Positions 39,069 to 53,709 of a DNA stretch of 64,000 nucleotides are shown one piece after another; positions within the stretch are counted from its first letter, which is position 1; every line of letters starts with the position of its first letter. The notes below the pieces were generated by a model. The model was not told the origin of the DNA, ran no database searches, and saw only the letters and a program-made list of their open reading frames with translations. The stretch covers positions 4,750,501 through 4,814,500 of the forward strand of contig NC_079979.1 of the NCBI RefSeq assembly GCF_029852145.1, given 5' to 3'. The stretch comes from Microplitis mediator (lineage: Eukaryota > Arthropoda > Insecta > Hymenoptera > Braconidae). The position numbers and the translations under genes are program-made.

Positions 39069-40695
39069 ATTGCATTCCAACCGTAGTTTGTATAAATTTT
39101 TTAATCATGACAGAAAATTTTCGTAGTTTAGTAGTAGATAAAACAGATACAGCTTTAACCAAAAACAGGATCCGAAAAATTTCTAGATGTTACTAATCCC
39201 GTGATGGTCTAGAATATCCAGTCAAAAATTAGATGTCTATTCATTTTCGTTAAGTTGCAGTAACTTAAGCCTATGTAACTTCTGGCTGCACAACTAAATA
39301 TCAACATCAAAAATATTCATCAGACATAAAATCCAAGACAAATTTTAGAATATTTTGCACGTATTTGGCGTTTATTTCAGGCAATTTTTGCAAATTTTAT
39401 ATCTTGTGTATATTCGTTTATTGATTTGTCAATTTTTTGTTATGGACTTGTTGAATTGAAAACAAAAAGTTGAATAATTGCTACTTTTCTATTAGGCTCG
39501 AAATAAATTTTTTTTTTTTTTTCAATATAAAAAAAGTTATCCATTTGTTGTTACTTAAATAGTTTTAATTACTTGAACGTTTTTTTTAAAATAAAAATTT
39601 AAATTGATATCATAGTTTTTCTAATACGATAAGACACTGTAGATGGCACTTTTCAATTGTTTCTCGCAGATACTCGTGAAACGTATAGTTTCAATGTATA
39701 ACATTTTGTAGACAGACGTTGATGGGCACTTCGGACAAAGTCATGTTGGATGCCTAAAGGTTCTTTGCACGTAGCAGTCAATCAGGATACACAGGATCGA
39801 CAAAATGCGCAAAAAAGGAAATCAACGTCTTACGCCTAGGAAATGGTTCTCAAAAGAAGAGAATCATTAGGCAAAAAATGACAATAAAAATAACAAACTG
39901 CCTGCAAAGAAGGGGTAGCTCTGAACGGGGGAAGCGTAATGCACTTCCATACTGGATCAGAAGTGTAGAAACACACTAGGCAACTGCTACTCCGTTACTC
40001 GACCAAAAGGAAGATGCCAAGGTCGAGTAATCCTTTTGTTTTTCATATATTTGATGAGATATAATTTTTTAATTTAAAATTATGACTTTTATTTACGTTA
40101 ATTATTGACAAAAAAAAAAAAAAAAATTAAATCATTTACTCGTAATATGTATAATAGATTTTCTTTACGAGGGTATATAATTATTTTTGTAAATAATTTT
40201 TCAACTTTGATAATAACTTTAGGTAAAATTAATAACAAGGCTTTTAAAGTTTTCTGTAGCCTAAGAATTTATAATACGCTAATATTTTTAATACATGATT
40301 GATATTGTCAGAAACGAAACGTCTAATCCAAGTTTTTATTCACTTTGCTAGTGCAATAAGAATAGTATAGATTTTTCACGTTAACCGTAGCAGCTTAAAA
40401 TAGAGCAGGCCAATTTGAATCATGAGAAAATTAATGATTTTATTAAGATCAAATTTGATAGCACGTAATATTTTATTGTTGAAAGTAATAATTTTTTATT
40501 TTTTGAAAATAATATAGCAAGTAATAAATTACAGGAAGGTTTTTATATATAAATTTTTCCATTAAATTTTGAGTTATTGACGTATATAATATGTAATATA
40601 AATCAGATATAGTGCAAAAATTAGTATCTTATGCTGAGACAAATTAAATTTCATACTACAAATTTTTTTATTAAAAATTTTCGTAGCATCGTTTT
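39069..40695 (+). repeat. Satellite monomer 25
   Basis: Length 1,627 bp, T15/A17, sites T/A/A. Private changes are A-to-G at 39696 (destroys TATATAA), T-to-A at 39925 (breaks a pair in the TCTGATC helix) and T-to-A at 40091. If the RNA candidate is real, this is a likely inactive copy. Confidence 0.97.
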
Positions 40696-42321
40696 ATTGC
40701 ATTCCAACCGTAGTTTGTATAAATTTTTTAATCATGACAGAAAATTTTCGTAGTTTAGTAGTAGATAAAACAGATACAGCTTTAACCAAAAACAGGATCC
40801 GAAAAATTTCTAGATGTTACTAATCCCGTGATGGTCTAGAATATCCAGTCAAAAATTAGATGTCTATTCATTTTCGTTAAGTTGCAGTAACTTAAGCCTA
40901 TGTAACTTCTGGCTGCACTACTAAATATCAACATCAAAAATATTCATCAGACATAAAATCCAAGACAAATTTTAGAATATTTTGCACGTATTTGGCGTTT
41001 ATTTCAGGCAATTTTTGCAAATTTTATATCTTGTGTATATTCGTTTATTGATTTGTCAATTTTTTGTTATGGACTTGTTGAATTGAAAACAAAAAGTTGA
41101 ATAATTGCTACTTTTCTATTAGGCTCGAAATAAATTTTTTTTTTTTTTTCAATATAAAAAAAGTTATCCATTTGTTGTTACTTAAATAGTTTTAATGACT
41201 TGAACGTTTTTTTTAAAATAAAAATTTAAATTGATATCATAGTTTTTCTAATACGATAAGACACTGTAGATGGCACTTTTCAATTGTTTCTCGCAGATAC
41301 TCGTGAAACGTATAGTTTCAATATATAACATTTTGTAGACAGACGTTGATGGGCACTTCGGACAAAGTCATGTTGGATGCCTAAAGGTTCTTTGCACGTA
41401 GCAGTCAATCAGGATACACAGGATCGACAAAATGCGCAAAAAAGGAAATCAACGTCTTACGCCTAGGAAATGGTTCTCAAAAGAAGAGAATCATTAGGCA
41501 AAAAATGACAATAAAAATAACAAACTGCCTGCAAAGAAGGGGTAGCTCTGATCGGGGGAAGCGTAATGCACTTCCATACTGGATCAGAAGTGTAGAAACA
41601 CACTAGGCAACTGCTACTCCGTTACTCGACCAAAAGGAAGATGCCAAGGTCGAGTAATCCTTTTGTTTTTCATATATTTGATGAGATATAATTTTTTTAT
41701 TTAAAATTATGACTTTTTTTGACGTTAATTATTGACAAAAAAAAAAAAAAAATTAAATCATTTACTCGTAATATGTATAATAGATTTTCTTTACGAGGGT
41801 ATATAATTATTTTTGTAAATAATTTTTCAACTTTGATAATAACTTTAGGTAAAATTAATAACAAGGCTTTTAAAGTTTTCTGTAGCCTAAGAATTTATAA
41901 TACGCTAATATTTTTAATACATGATTGATATTGTCAGAAACGAAACGTCTAATCCAAGTTTTTATTCACTTTGCTAGTGCAATAAGAATAGTATAGATTT
42001 TTCACGTTAACCGTAGCAGCTTAAAATAGAGCAGGCCAATTTGAATCATGAGAAAATTAATGATTTTATTAAGATCAAATTTGATAGCACGTAATATTTT
42101 ATTGTTGAAAGTAATAATTTTTTATTTTTTGAAAATAATATAGCAAGTAATAAATTACAGGAAGGTTTTTATATATAAATTTTTCCATTAAATTTTGAGT
42201 TATTGACGTATATAATATGTAATATAAATCAGATATAGTGCAAAAATTAGTATCTTATGCTGTGACAAATTAAATTTCATACTACAAATTTTTTTATTAA
42301 AAATTTTCGTAGCATCGTTTT
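40696..42321 (+). repeat. Satellite monomer 26
   Basis: Length 1,626 bp, T15/A16, sites T/A/T. Changes are A-to-T at 40919, T-to-G at 41197, A-to-T at 41698 and T-to-G at 41721. The last is shared with monomers 7 and 36. Confidence 0.97.
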
Positions 42322-43949
42322 ATTGCATTCCAACCGTAGTTTGTATAAATTTTTTAATCATGACAGAAAATTTTCGTAGTTTAGTAGTAGATAAAACAGA
42401 TACAGCTTTAACCAAAAACAGGATCCGGAAAATTTCTAGATGTTACTAATCCCGTGATGGTCTAGAATATCCAGTCAAAAATTAGATGACTATTCATTTT
42501 CGTTAAGTTGCAGTAACTTAAGCCTATGTAACTTCTGGCTGCACAACTAAATATCAACATCAAAAATATTCATCAGACATAAAATCCAAGACAAATTTTA
42601 GAATATTTTGCACGTATTTGGCGTTTATTTCAGGCAATTTTTGCAAATTTTATATCTTGTGTATATTCGTTTATTGATTTGTCAATTTTTTGTTATGGAC
42701 TTGTTGAATTGAAAACAAAAAGTTGAATAATTGCTACTTTTCTATTAGGCTCGAAATAAATTTTTTTTTTTTTTTTCAATATAAAAAAAGTTATCCATTT
42801 GTTGTTACTTAAATAGTTTTAATTACTTGAACGTTTTTTTTAAAATAAAAATTTAAATTGATATCATAGTTTTTCTAATACGATAAGACACTGTAGATGG
42901 CACTTTTCAATTGTTTCTCGCAGATACTCGTGAAACGTATAGTTTCAATATATAACATTTTGTAGACAGACGTTGATGGGCACTTCGGACAAAGTCATGT
43001 TGGATGCCTAAAGGTTCTTTGCACGTAGCAGTCAATCAGGATACACAGGATCGACAAAATGCGCAAAAAAGGAAATCAACGTCTTACGCCTAGGAAATGG
43101 TTCTCAAAAGAAGAGAATCATTAGGCAAAAAATGACAATAAAAATAACAAACTGCTTGCAAAGAAGGGGTAGCTCTGATCGGGGGAAGCGTAATGCACTT
43201 CCATACTGGATCAGAAGTGTAGAAACACACTAGGCAACTGCTACTCCGTTACTCGACCAAAAGGAAGATGCCAAGGTCGAGTAATCCTTTTGTTTTTCAT
43301 ATATTTGATGAGATATAATTTTTTAATTTAAAATTATGACTTTTTTTTACGTTAATTATTGACAAAAAAAAAAAAAAAAATTAAATCATTTACTCGTAAT
43401 ATGTATAATAGATTTTCTTTACGAGGGTATATAATTATTTTTGTAAATAATTTTTCAACTTTGATAATAACTTTAGGTAAAATTAATAACAAGGCTTTTA
43501 AAGTTTTCTGTAGCCTAAGAATTTATAATACGCTAATATTTTTAATACATGATTGATATTGTCAGAAACGAAACGTCTAATCCAAGTTTTTATTCACTTT
43601 GCTAGTGCAATAAGAATAGTATAGATTTTTCACGTTAACCGTAGCAGCTTAAAATAGAGCAGGCCAATTTGAATCATGAGAAAATTAATGATTTTATTAA
43701 GATCAAATTTGATAGCACGTAATATTTTATTGTTGAAAGTAATAATTTTTTATTTTTTGAAAATAATATAGCAAGTAATAAATTACAGGAAGGTTTTTAT
43801 ATATAAATTTTTCCATTAAATTTTGAGTTATTGACGTATATAATATGTAATATAAATCAGATATAGTGCAAAAATTAGTATCTTATGCTGTGACAAATTA
43901 AATTTCATACTACAAATTTTTTTATTAAAAATTTTCGTAGCATCGTTTT
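42322..43949 (+). repeat. Satellite monomer 27
   Basis: Length 1,628 bp, T16/A17, sites A/A/T. A-to-G at 42428 is private. C-to-T at 43156 is also private and turns a C-G pair of the junction-closing helix into a U-G wobble. Confidence 0.97.
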
Positions 43950-45575
43950 ATTGCATTCCAACCGTAGTTTGTATAAATTTTTTAATCATGACAGAAAATT
44001 TTCGTAGTTTAGTAGTAGATAAAACAGATACAGCTTTAACCAAAAACAGGATCCGAAAAATTTCTAGATGTTACTAATCCCGTGATGGTCTAGAATATCC
44101 AGTCAAAAATTAGATGTCTATTCATTTTCGTTAAGTTGCAGTAACTTAAGCCTATGTAACTTCTGGCTGCACAACTAAATATCAACATCAAAAATATTCA
44201 TCAGACATAAAATCCAAGACAAATTTTAGAATATTTTGCACGTATTTGGCGTTTATTTCAGGCAATTTTTGCAAATTTTATATCTTGTGTATATTCGTTT
44301 ATTGATTTGTCAATTTTTTGTTATGGACTTGTTGAATTGAAAACAAAAAGTTGAATAATTGCTACTTTTCTATTAGGCTCGAAATAAATTTTTTTTTTTT
44401 TTTCAATATAAAAAAAGTTATCCATTTGTTGTTACTTAAATAGTTTTAATTACTTGAACGTTTTTTTTAAAATAAAAATTTAAATTGATATCATAGTTTT
44501 TCTAATACGATAAGACACTGTAGATGGCACTTTTCAATTGTTTCTCGCAGATACTCGTGAAACGTATAGTTTCAATATATAACATTTTGTAGACAGACGT
44601 TGATGGGCACTTCGGACAAAGTCATGTTGGATGCCTAAAGGTTCTTTGCACGTAGCAGTCAATCAGGATACACAGGATCGACAAAATGCGCAAAAAAGGA
44701 AATCAACGTCTTACGCCTAGGAAATGGTTCTCAAAAGAAGAGAATCATTAGGCAAAAAATGACAATAAAAATAACAAACTGCCTGCAAAGAAGGGGTAGC
44801 TCTGATCGGGGGAAGCGTAATGCACTTCCATACTGGATCAGAAGTGTAGAAACACACTAGGCAACTGCTACTCCGTTACTCGACCAAAAGGAAGATGCCA
44901 AGGTCGAGTAATCCTTTTGTTTTTCATATATTTGATGAGATATAATTTTTTAATTTAAAATTATGACTTTTTTTTACGTTAATTATTGACAAAAAAAAAA
45001 AAAAAATTAAATCATTTACTCGTAATATGTATAATAGATTTTCTTTACGAGGGTATATAATTATTTTTGTAAATAATTTTTCAACTTTGATAATAACTTT
45101 AGGTAAAATTAATAACAAGGCTTTTAAAGTTTTCTGTAGCCTAAGAATTTATAATACGCTAATATTTTTAATACATGATTGATATTGTCAGAAACGAAAC
45201 GTCTAATCCAAGTTTTTATTCACTTTGCTAGTGCAATAAGAATAGTATAGATTTTTCACGTTAACCGTAGCAGCTTAAAATAGAGCAGGCCAATTTGAAT
45301 CATGAGAAAATTAATGATTTTATTAAGATCAAATTTGATAGCACGTAATATTTTATTGTTGAAAGTAATAATTTTTTATTTTTTGAAAATAATATAGCAA
45401 GTAATAAATTACAGGAAGGTTTTTATATATAAATTTTTCCATTAAATTTTGAGTTATTGACGTATATAATATGTAATATAAATCAGATATAGTGCAAAAA
45501 TTAGTATCTTATGCTGTGACAAATTAAATTTCATACTACAAATTTTTTTATTAAAAATTTTCGTAGCATCGTTTT
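43950..45575 (+). repeat. Satellite monomer 28
   Basis: Length 1,626 bp, T15/A16, sites T/A/T. I noticed no private substitution. Confidence 0.97.
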
Positions 45576-47202
45576 ATTGCATTCCAACCGTAGTTTGTAT
45601 AAATTTTTTAATCATGACAGAAAATTTTCGTAGTTTAGTAGTAGATAAAACAGATACAGCTTTAACCAAAAACAGGATCCGAAAAATTTCTAGATGTTAC
45701 TAATCCCGTGATGGTCTAGAATATCCAGTCAAAAATTAGATGTCTATTCATTTTCGTTAAGTTGCAGTAACTTAAGCCTATGTAACTTCTGGCTGCACAA
45801 CTAAATATCAACATCAAAAATATTCATCAGACATAAAATCCAAGACAAATTTTAGAATATTTTGCACGTATTTGGCGTTTATTTCAGGCAATTTTTGCAA
45901 ATTTTATATCTTGTGTATATTCGTTTATTGATTTGTCAATTTTTTGTTATGGACTTGTTGAATTGAAAACAAAAAGTTGAATAATTGCTACTTTTCTATT
46001 AGGCTCGAAATAAATTTTTTTTTTTTTTTCAATATAAAAAAAGTTATCCATTTGTTGTTACTTAAATAGTTTTAATTACTTGAACGTTTTTTTTAAAATA
46101 AAAATTTAAATTGATATCATAGTTTTTCTAATACGATAAGACACTGTAGATGGCACTTTTCAATTGTTTCTCGCAGATACTCGTGAAACGTATAGTTTCA
46201 ATATATAACATTTTGTAGACAGACGTTGATGGGCACTTCGGACAAAGTCATGTTGGATGCCTAAAGGTTCTTTGCACGTAGCAGTCAATCAGGATACACA
46301 GGATCGACAAAATGCGCAAAAAAGGAAATCAACGTCTTACGCCTAGGAAATGGTTCTCAAAAGAAGAGAATCATTAGGCAAAAAATGACAATAAAAATAA
46401 CAAACTGCCTGCAAAGAAGGGGTAGCTCTGATCGGGGGAAGCGTAATGCACTTCCATACTGGATCAGAAGTGTAGAAACACACTAGGCAACTGCTACTCC
46501 GTTACTCGACCAAAAGGAAGATGCCAAGGTCGAGTAATCCTTTTGTTTTTCATATATTTGATGAGATATAATTTTTTAATTTAAAATTATGACTTTTTTT
46601 TACGTTAATTATTGACAAAAAAAAAAAAAAAAATTAAATCATTTACTCGTAATATGTATAATAGATTTTCTTTACGAGGGTATATAATTATTTTTGTAAA
46701 TAATTTTTCAACTTTGATAATAACTTTAGGTAAAATTAATAACAAGGCTTTTAAAGTTTTCTGTAGCCTAAGAATTTATAATACGCTAATATTTTTAATA
46801 CATGATTGATATTGTCAGAAACGAAACGTCTAATCCAAGTTTTTATTCACTTTGCTAGTGCAATAAGAATAGTATAGATTTTTCACGTTAACCGTAGCAG
46901 CTTAAAATAGAGCAGGCCAATTTGAATCATGAGAAAATTAATGATTTTATTAAGATCAAATTTGATAGCACGTAATATTTTATTGTTGAAAGTAATAATT
47001 TTTTATTTTTTGAAAATAATATAGCAAGTAATAAATTACAGGAAGGTTTTTATATATAAATTTTTCCATTAAATTTTGAGTTATTGACGTATATAATATG
47101 TAATATAAATCAGATATAGTGCAAAAATTAGTATCTTATGCTGAGACAAATTAAATTTCATACTACAAATTTTTTTATTAAAAATTTTCGTAGCATCGTT
47201 TT
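45576..47202 (+). repeat. Satellite monomer 29
   Basis: Length 1,627 bp, T15/A17, sites T/A/A. I noticed no private substitution. Confidence 0.97.
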
Positions 47203-48829
47203 ATTGCATTCCAACCGTAGTTTGTATAAATTTTTTAATCATGACAGAAAATTTTCGTAGTTTAGTAGTAGATAAAACAGATACAGCTTTAACCAAAAAC
47301 AGGATCCGAAAAATTTCTAGATGTTACTAATCCCGTGATGGTCTAGAATATCCAGTCAAAAATTAGATGTCTATTCATTTTCGTTAAGTTGCAGTAACTT
47401 AAGCCTATGTAACTTCTGGCTGCACAACTAAATATCAACATCAAAAATATTCATCAGACATAAAATCCAAGACAAATTTTAGAATATTTTGCACGTATTT
47501 GGCGTTTATTTCAGGCAATTTTTGCAAATTTTATATCTTGTGTATATTCGTTTATTGATTTGTCAATTTTTTGTTATGGACTTGTTGAATTGAAAACAAA
47601 AAGTTGAATAATTGCTACTTTTCTATTAGGCTCGAAATAAATTTTTTTTTTTTTTTTAATATAAAAAAAGTTATCCATTTGTTGTTACTTAAATAGTTTT
47701 AATTACTTGAACGTTTTTTTTAAAATAAAAATTTAAATTGATATCATAGTTTTTCTAATACGATAAAACACTGTAGATGGCACTTTTCAATTGTTTCTCG
47801 CAGATACTCGTGAAACGTATAGTTTCAATATATAACATTTTGTAGACAGACGTTGATGGGCACTTCGGACAAAGTCATGTTGGATGCCTAAAGGTTCTTT
47901 GCACGTAGCAGTCAATCAGGATACACAGGATCGACAAAATGCGCAAAAAAGGAAATCAACGTCTTACGCCTAGGAAATGGTTCTCAAAAGAAGAGAATCA
48001 TTAGGCAAAAAATGACAATAAAAATAACAAACTGCCTGCAAAGAAGGGGTAGCTCTGATCGGGGGAAGCGTAATGCACTTCCATACTGGATCAGAACTGT
48101 AGAAACACACTAGGCAACTGCTACTCCGTTACTCGACCAAAAGGAAGATGCCAAGGTCGAGTAATCCTTTTGTTTTTCATATATTTGATGAGATATAATT
48201 TTTTAATTTAAAATTATGACTTTTTTTTACGTTAATTATTGACAAAAAAAAAAAAAAAAATTAAATCATTTACTCGTAATATGTATAATAGATTTTCTTT
48301 ACGAGGGTATATAATTATTTTTGTAAATAATTTTTCAACTTTGATAATAACTTTAGGTAAAATTAATAACAAGGCTTTTAAAGTTTTCTGTAGCCTAAGA
48401 ATTTATAATACGCTAATATTTTTAATACATGATTGATATTGTCAGAAACGAAACGTCTAATCCAAGTTTTTATTCACTTTGCTAGTGCAATAAGAATAGT
48501 ATAGAATTTTCACGTTAACCGTAGCAGCTTAAAATAGAGCAGGCCAATTTGAATCATGAGAAAATTAATGATTTTATTAAGATCAAATTTGATAGCACGT
48601 AATATTTTATTGTTGAAAGTAATAATTTTTTATTTTTTGAAAATAATATAGCAAGTAATAAATTACAGGAAGGTTTTTATATATAAATTTTTCCATTAAA
48701 TTTTGAGTTATTGACGTATATAATATGTAATATAAATCAGATATAGTGCAAAAATTAGTATCTTATGCTGAGACAAATTAAATTTCATACTACAAATTTT
48801 TTTATTAAAAATTTTCGTAGCATCGTTTT
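47203..48829 (+). repeat. Satellite monomer 30
   Basis: Length 1,627 bp with A17, sites T/A/A. The C after the T-run is T (47657), a private change. G-to-A at 47767 and T-to-A at 48506 are shared only with monomer 33. G-to-C at 48097 is shared with monomers 33 and 34. Confidence 0.97.
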
Positions 48830-50456
48830 ATTGCATTCCAACCGTAGTTTGTATAAATTTTTTAATCATGACAGAAAATTTTCGTAGTTTAGTAGTAGAT
48901 AAAACAGATACAGCTTTAACCAAAAACAGGATCCGAAAAATTTCTAGATGTTACTAATCCCGTGATGGTCTAGAATATCCAGTCAAAAATTAGATGTCTA
49001 TTCATTTTCGTTAAGTTGCAGTAACTTAAGCCTATGTAACTTCTGGCTGCACAACTAAATATCAACATCAAAAATATTCATCAGACATAAAATCCAAGAC
49101 AAATTTTAGAATATTTTGCACGTATTTGGCGTTTATTTCAGGCAATTTTTGCAAATTTTATATCTTGTGTATATTCGTTTATTGATTTGTCAATTTTTTG
49201 TTATGGACTTGTTGAATTGAAAACAAAAAGTTGAATAATTGCTACTTTTCTATTAGGCTCGAAATAAATTTTTTTTTTTTTTTCAATATAAAAAAAGTTA
49301 TCCATTTGTTGTTACTTAAATAGTTTTAATTACTTGAACGTTTTTTTTAAAATAAAAATTTAAATTGATATCATAGTTTTTCTAATACGATAAGACACTG
49401 TAGATGGCACTTTTCAATTGTTTCTCGCAGATACTCGTGAAACGTATAGTTTCAATATATAACATTTTGTAGACAGACGTTGATGGGCACTTCGGACAAA
49501 GTCATGTTGGATGCCTAAAGGTTCTTTGCACGTAGCAGTCAATCAGGATACACAGGATCGACAAAATGCGCAAAAAAGGAAATCAACGTCTTACGCCTAG
49601 GAAATGGTTCTCAAAAGAAGAGAATCATTAGGCAAAAAATGACAATAAAAATAACAAACTGCCTGCAAAGAAGGGGTAGCTCTGATCGGGGGAAGCGTAA
49701 TGCACTTCCATACTGGATCAGAAGTGTAGAAACACACTAGGCAACTGCTACTCCGTTACTCGACCAAAAGGAAGATGCCAAGGTCGAGTAATCCTTTTGT
49801 TTTTCATATATTTGATGAGATATAATTTTTTAATTTAAAATTATGACTTTTTTTTACGTTAATTATTGACAAAAAAAAAAAAAAAAATTAAATCATTTAC
49901 TCGTAATATGTATAATAGATTTTCTTTACGAGGGTATATAATTATTTTTGTAAATAATTTTTCAACTTTGATAATAACTTTAGGTAAAATTAATAACAAG
50001 GCTTTTAAAGTTTTCTGTAGCCTAAGAATTTATAATACGCTAATATTTTTAATACATGATTGATATTGTCAGAAACGAAACGTCTAATCCAAGTTTTTAT
50101 TCACTTTGCTAGTGCAATAAGAATAGTATAGATTTTTCACGTTAACCGTAGCAGCTTAAAATAGAGCAGGCCAATTTGAATCATGAGAAAATTAATGATT
50201 TTATTAAGATCAAATTTGATAGCACGTAATATTTTATTGTTGAAAGTAATAATTTTTTATTTTTTGAAAATAATATAGCAAGTAATAAATTACAGGAAGG
50301 TTTTTATATATAAATTTTTCCATTAAATTTTGAGTTATTGACGTATATAATATGTAATATAAATCAGATATAGTGCAAAAATTAGTATCTTATGCTGTGA
50401 CAAATTAAATTTCATACTACAAATTTTTTTATTAAAAATTTTCGTAGCATCGTTTT
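48830..50456 (+). repeat. Satellite monomer 31
   Basis: Length 1,627 bp, T15/A17, sites T/A/T. I noticed no private substitution. Confidence 0.97.
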
Positions 50457-52082
50457 ATTGCATTCCAACCGTAGTTTGTATAAATTTTTTAATCATGACA
50501 GAAAATTTTCGTAGTTTAGTAGTAGATAAAACAGATACAGCTTTAACCAAAAACAGGATCCGAAAAATTTCTAGATGTTACTAATCCCGTGATGGTCTAG
50601 AATATCCAGTCAAAAATTAGATGTCTATTCATTTTCGTTAAGTTGCAGTAACTTAAGCCTATGTAACTTCTGGCTGCACAACTAAATATCAACATCAAAA
50701 ATATTCATCAGACATAAAATCCAAGACAAATTTTAGAATATTTTGCACGTATTTGGCGTTTATTTCAGGCAATTTTTGCAAATTTTATATCTTGTGTATA
50801 TTCGTTTATTGATTTGTCAATTTTTTGTTATGGACTTGTTGAATTGAAAACAAAAAGTTGAATAATTGCTACTTTTCTATTAGGCTCGAAATAAATTTTT
50901 TTTTTTTTTTCAATATAAAAAAAGTTATCCATTTGTTGTTACTTAAATAGTTTTAATTACTTGAACGTTTTTTTTAAAATAAAAATTTAAATTGATATCA
51001 TAGTTTTTCTAATACGATAAGACACTGTAGATGGCACTTTTCAATTGTTTCTCGCAGATACTCGTGAAACGTATAGTTTCAATATATAACATTTTGTAGA
51101 CAGACGTTGATGGGCACTTCGGACAAAGTCATGTTGGATGCCTAAAGGTTCTTTGCACGTAGCAGTCAATCAGGATACACAGGATCGACAAAATGCGCAA
51201 AAAAGGAAATCAACGTCTTACGCCTAGGAAATGGTTCTCAAAAGAAGAGAATCATTAGGCAAAAAATGACAATAAAAATAACAAACTGCCTGCAAAGAAG
51301 GGGTAGCTCTGATCGGGGGAAGCGTAATGCACTTCCATACTGGATCAGAAGTGTAGAAACACACTAGGCAACTGCTACTCCGTTACTCGACCAAAAGGAA
51401 GATGCCAAGGTCGAGTAATCCTTTTGTTTTTCATATATTTGATGAGATATAATTTTTTAATTTAAAATTATGACTTTTTTTTACGTTAATTATTGACAAA
51501 AAAAAAAAAAAAATTAAATCATTTACTCGTAATATGTATAATAGATTTTCTTTACGAGGGTATATAATTATTTTTGTAAATAATTTTTCAACTTTGATAA
51601 TAACTTTAGGTAAAATTAATAACAAGGCTTTTAAAGTTTTCTGTAGCCTAAGAATTTATAATACGCTAATATTTTTAATACATGATTGATATTGTCAGAA
51701 ACGAAACGTCTAATCCAAGTTTTTATTCACTTTGCTAGTGCAATAAGAATAGTATAGATTTTTCACGTTAACCGTAGCAGCTTAAAATAGAGCAGGCCAA
51801 TTTGAATCATGAGAAAATTAATGATTTTATTAAGATCAAATTTGATAGCACGTAATATTTTATTGTTGAAAGTAATAATTTTTTATTTTTTGAAAATAAT
51901 ATAGCAAGTAATAAATTACAGGAAGGTTTTTATATATAAATTTTTCCATTAAATTTTGAGTTATTGACGTATATAATATGTAATATAAATCAGATATAGT
52001 GCAAAAATTAGTATCTTATGCTGAGACAAATTAAATTTCATACTACAAATTTTTTTATTAAAAATTTTCGTAGCATCGTTTT
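50457..52082 (+). repeat. Satellite monomer 32
   Basis: Length 1,626 bp, T15/A16, sites T/A/A. I noticed no private substitution. Confidence 0.97.
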
Positions 52083-53709
52083 ATTGCATTCCAACCGTAG
52101 TTTGTATAAATTTTTTAATCATGACAGAAAATTTTCGTAGTTTAGTAGTAGATAAAACAGATACAGCTTTAACCAAAAACAGGATCCGAAAAATTTCTAG
52201 ATGTTACTAATCCCGTGATGGTCTAGAATATCCAGTCAAAAATTAGATGTCTATTCATTTTCGTTAAGTTGCAGTAACTTAAGCCTATGTAACTTCTGGC
52301 TGCACAACTAAATATCAACATCAAAAATATTCATCAGACATAAAATCCAAGACAAATTTTAGAATATTTTGCACGTATTTGGCGTTTATTTCAGGCAATT
52401 TTTGCAAATTTTATATCTTGTGTATATTCGTTTATTGATTTGTCAATTTTTTGTTATGGACTTGTTGAATTGAAAACAAAAAGTTGAATAATTGCTACTT
52501 TTCTATTAGGCTCGAAATAAATTTTTTTTTTTTTTTCAATATAAAAAAAGTTATCCATTTGTTGTTACTTAAATAGTTTTAATTACTTGAACGTTTTTTT
52601 TAAAATAAAAATTTAAATTGATATCATAGTTTTTCTAATACGATAAAACACTGTAGATGGCACTTTTCAATTGTTTCTCGCAGATACTCGTGAAACGTAT
52701 AGTTTCAATATATAACATTTTGTAGACAGACGTTGATGGGCACTTCGGACAAAGTCATGTTGGATGCCTAAAGGTTCTTTGCACGTAGCAGTCAATCAGG
52801 ATACACAGGATCGACAAAATGCGCAAAAAAGGAAATCAACGTCTTACGCCTAGGAAATGGTTCTCAAAAGAAGAGAATCATTAGGCAAAAAATGACAATA
52901 AAAATAACAAACTGCCTGCAAAGAAGGGGTAGCTCTGATCGGGGGAAGCGTAATGCACTTCCATACTGGATCAGAACTGTAGAAACACACTAGGCAACTG
53001 CTACTCCGTTACTCGACCAAAAGGAAGATGCCAAGGTCGAGTAATCCTTTTGTTTTTCATATATTTGATGAGATATAATTTTTTAATTTAAAATTATGAC
53101 TTTTTTTTACGTTAATTATTGACAAAAAAAAAAAAAAAAATTAAATCATTTACTCGTAATATGTATAATAGATTTTCTTTACGAGGGTATATAATTATTT
53201 TTGTAAATAATTTTTCAACTTTGATAATAACTTTAGGTAAAATTAATAACAAGGCTTTTAAAGTTTTCTGTAGCCTAAGAATTTATAATACGCTAATATT
53301 TTTAATACATGATTGATATTGTCAGAAACGAAACGTCTAATCCAAGTTTTTATTCACTTTGCTAGTGCAATAAGAATAGTATAGAATTTTCACGTTAACC
53401 GTAGCAGCTTAAAATAGAGCAGGCCAATTTGAATCATGAGAAAATTAATGATTTTATTAAGATCAAATTTGATAGCACGTAATATTTTATTGTTGAAAGT
53501 AATAATTTTTTATTTTTTGAAAATAATATAGCAAGTAATAAATTACAGGAAGGTTTTTATATATAAATTTTTCCATTAAATTTTGAGTTATTGACGTATA
53601 TAATATGTAATATAAATCAGATATAGTGCAAAAATTAGTATCTTATGCTGAGACAAATTAAATTTCATACTACAAATTTTTTTATTAAAAATTTTCGTAG
53701 CATCGTTTT
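52083..53709 (+). repeat. Satellite monomer 33
   Basis: Length 1,627 bp, T15/A17, sites T/A/A. It carries A at 52647, C at 52977 and A at 53386, the same three rare alleles as monomer 30, 4,880 bp upstream. Confidence 0.97.
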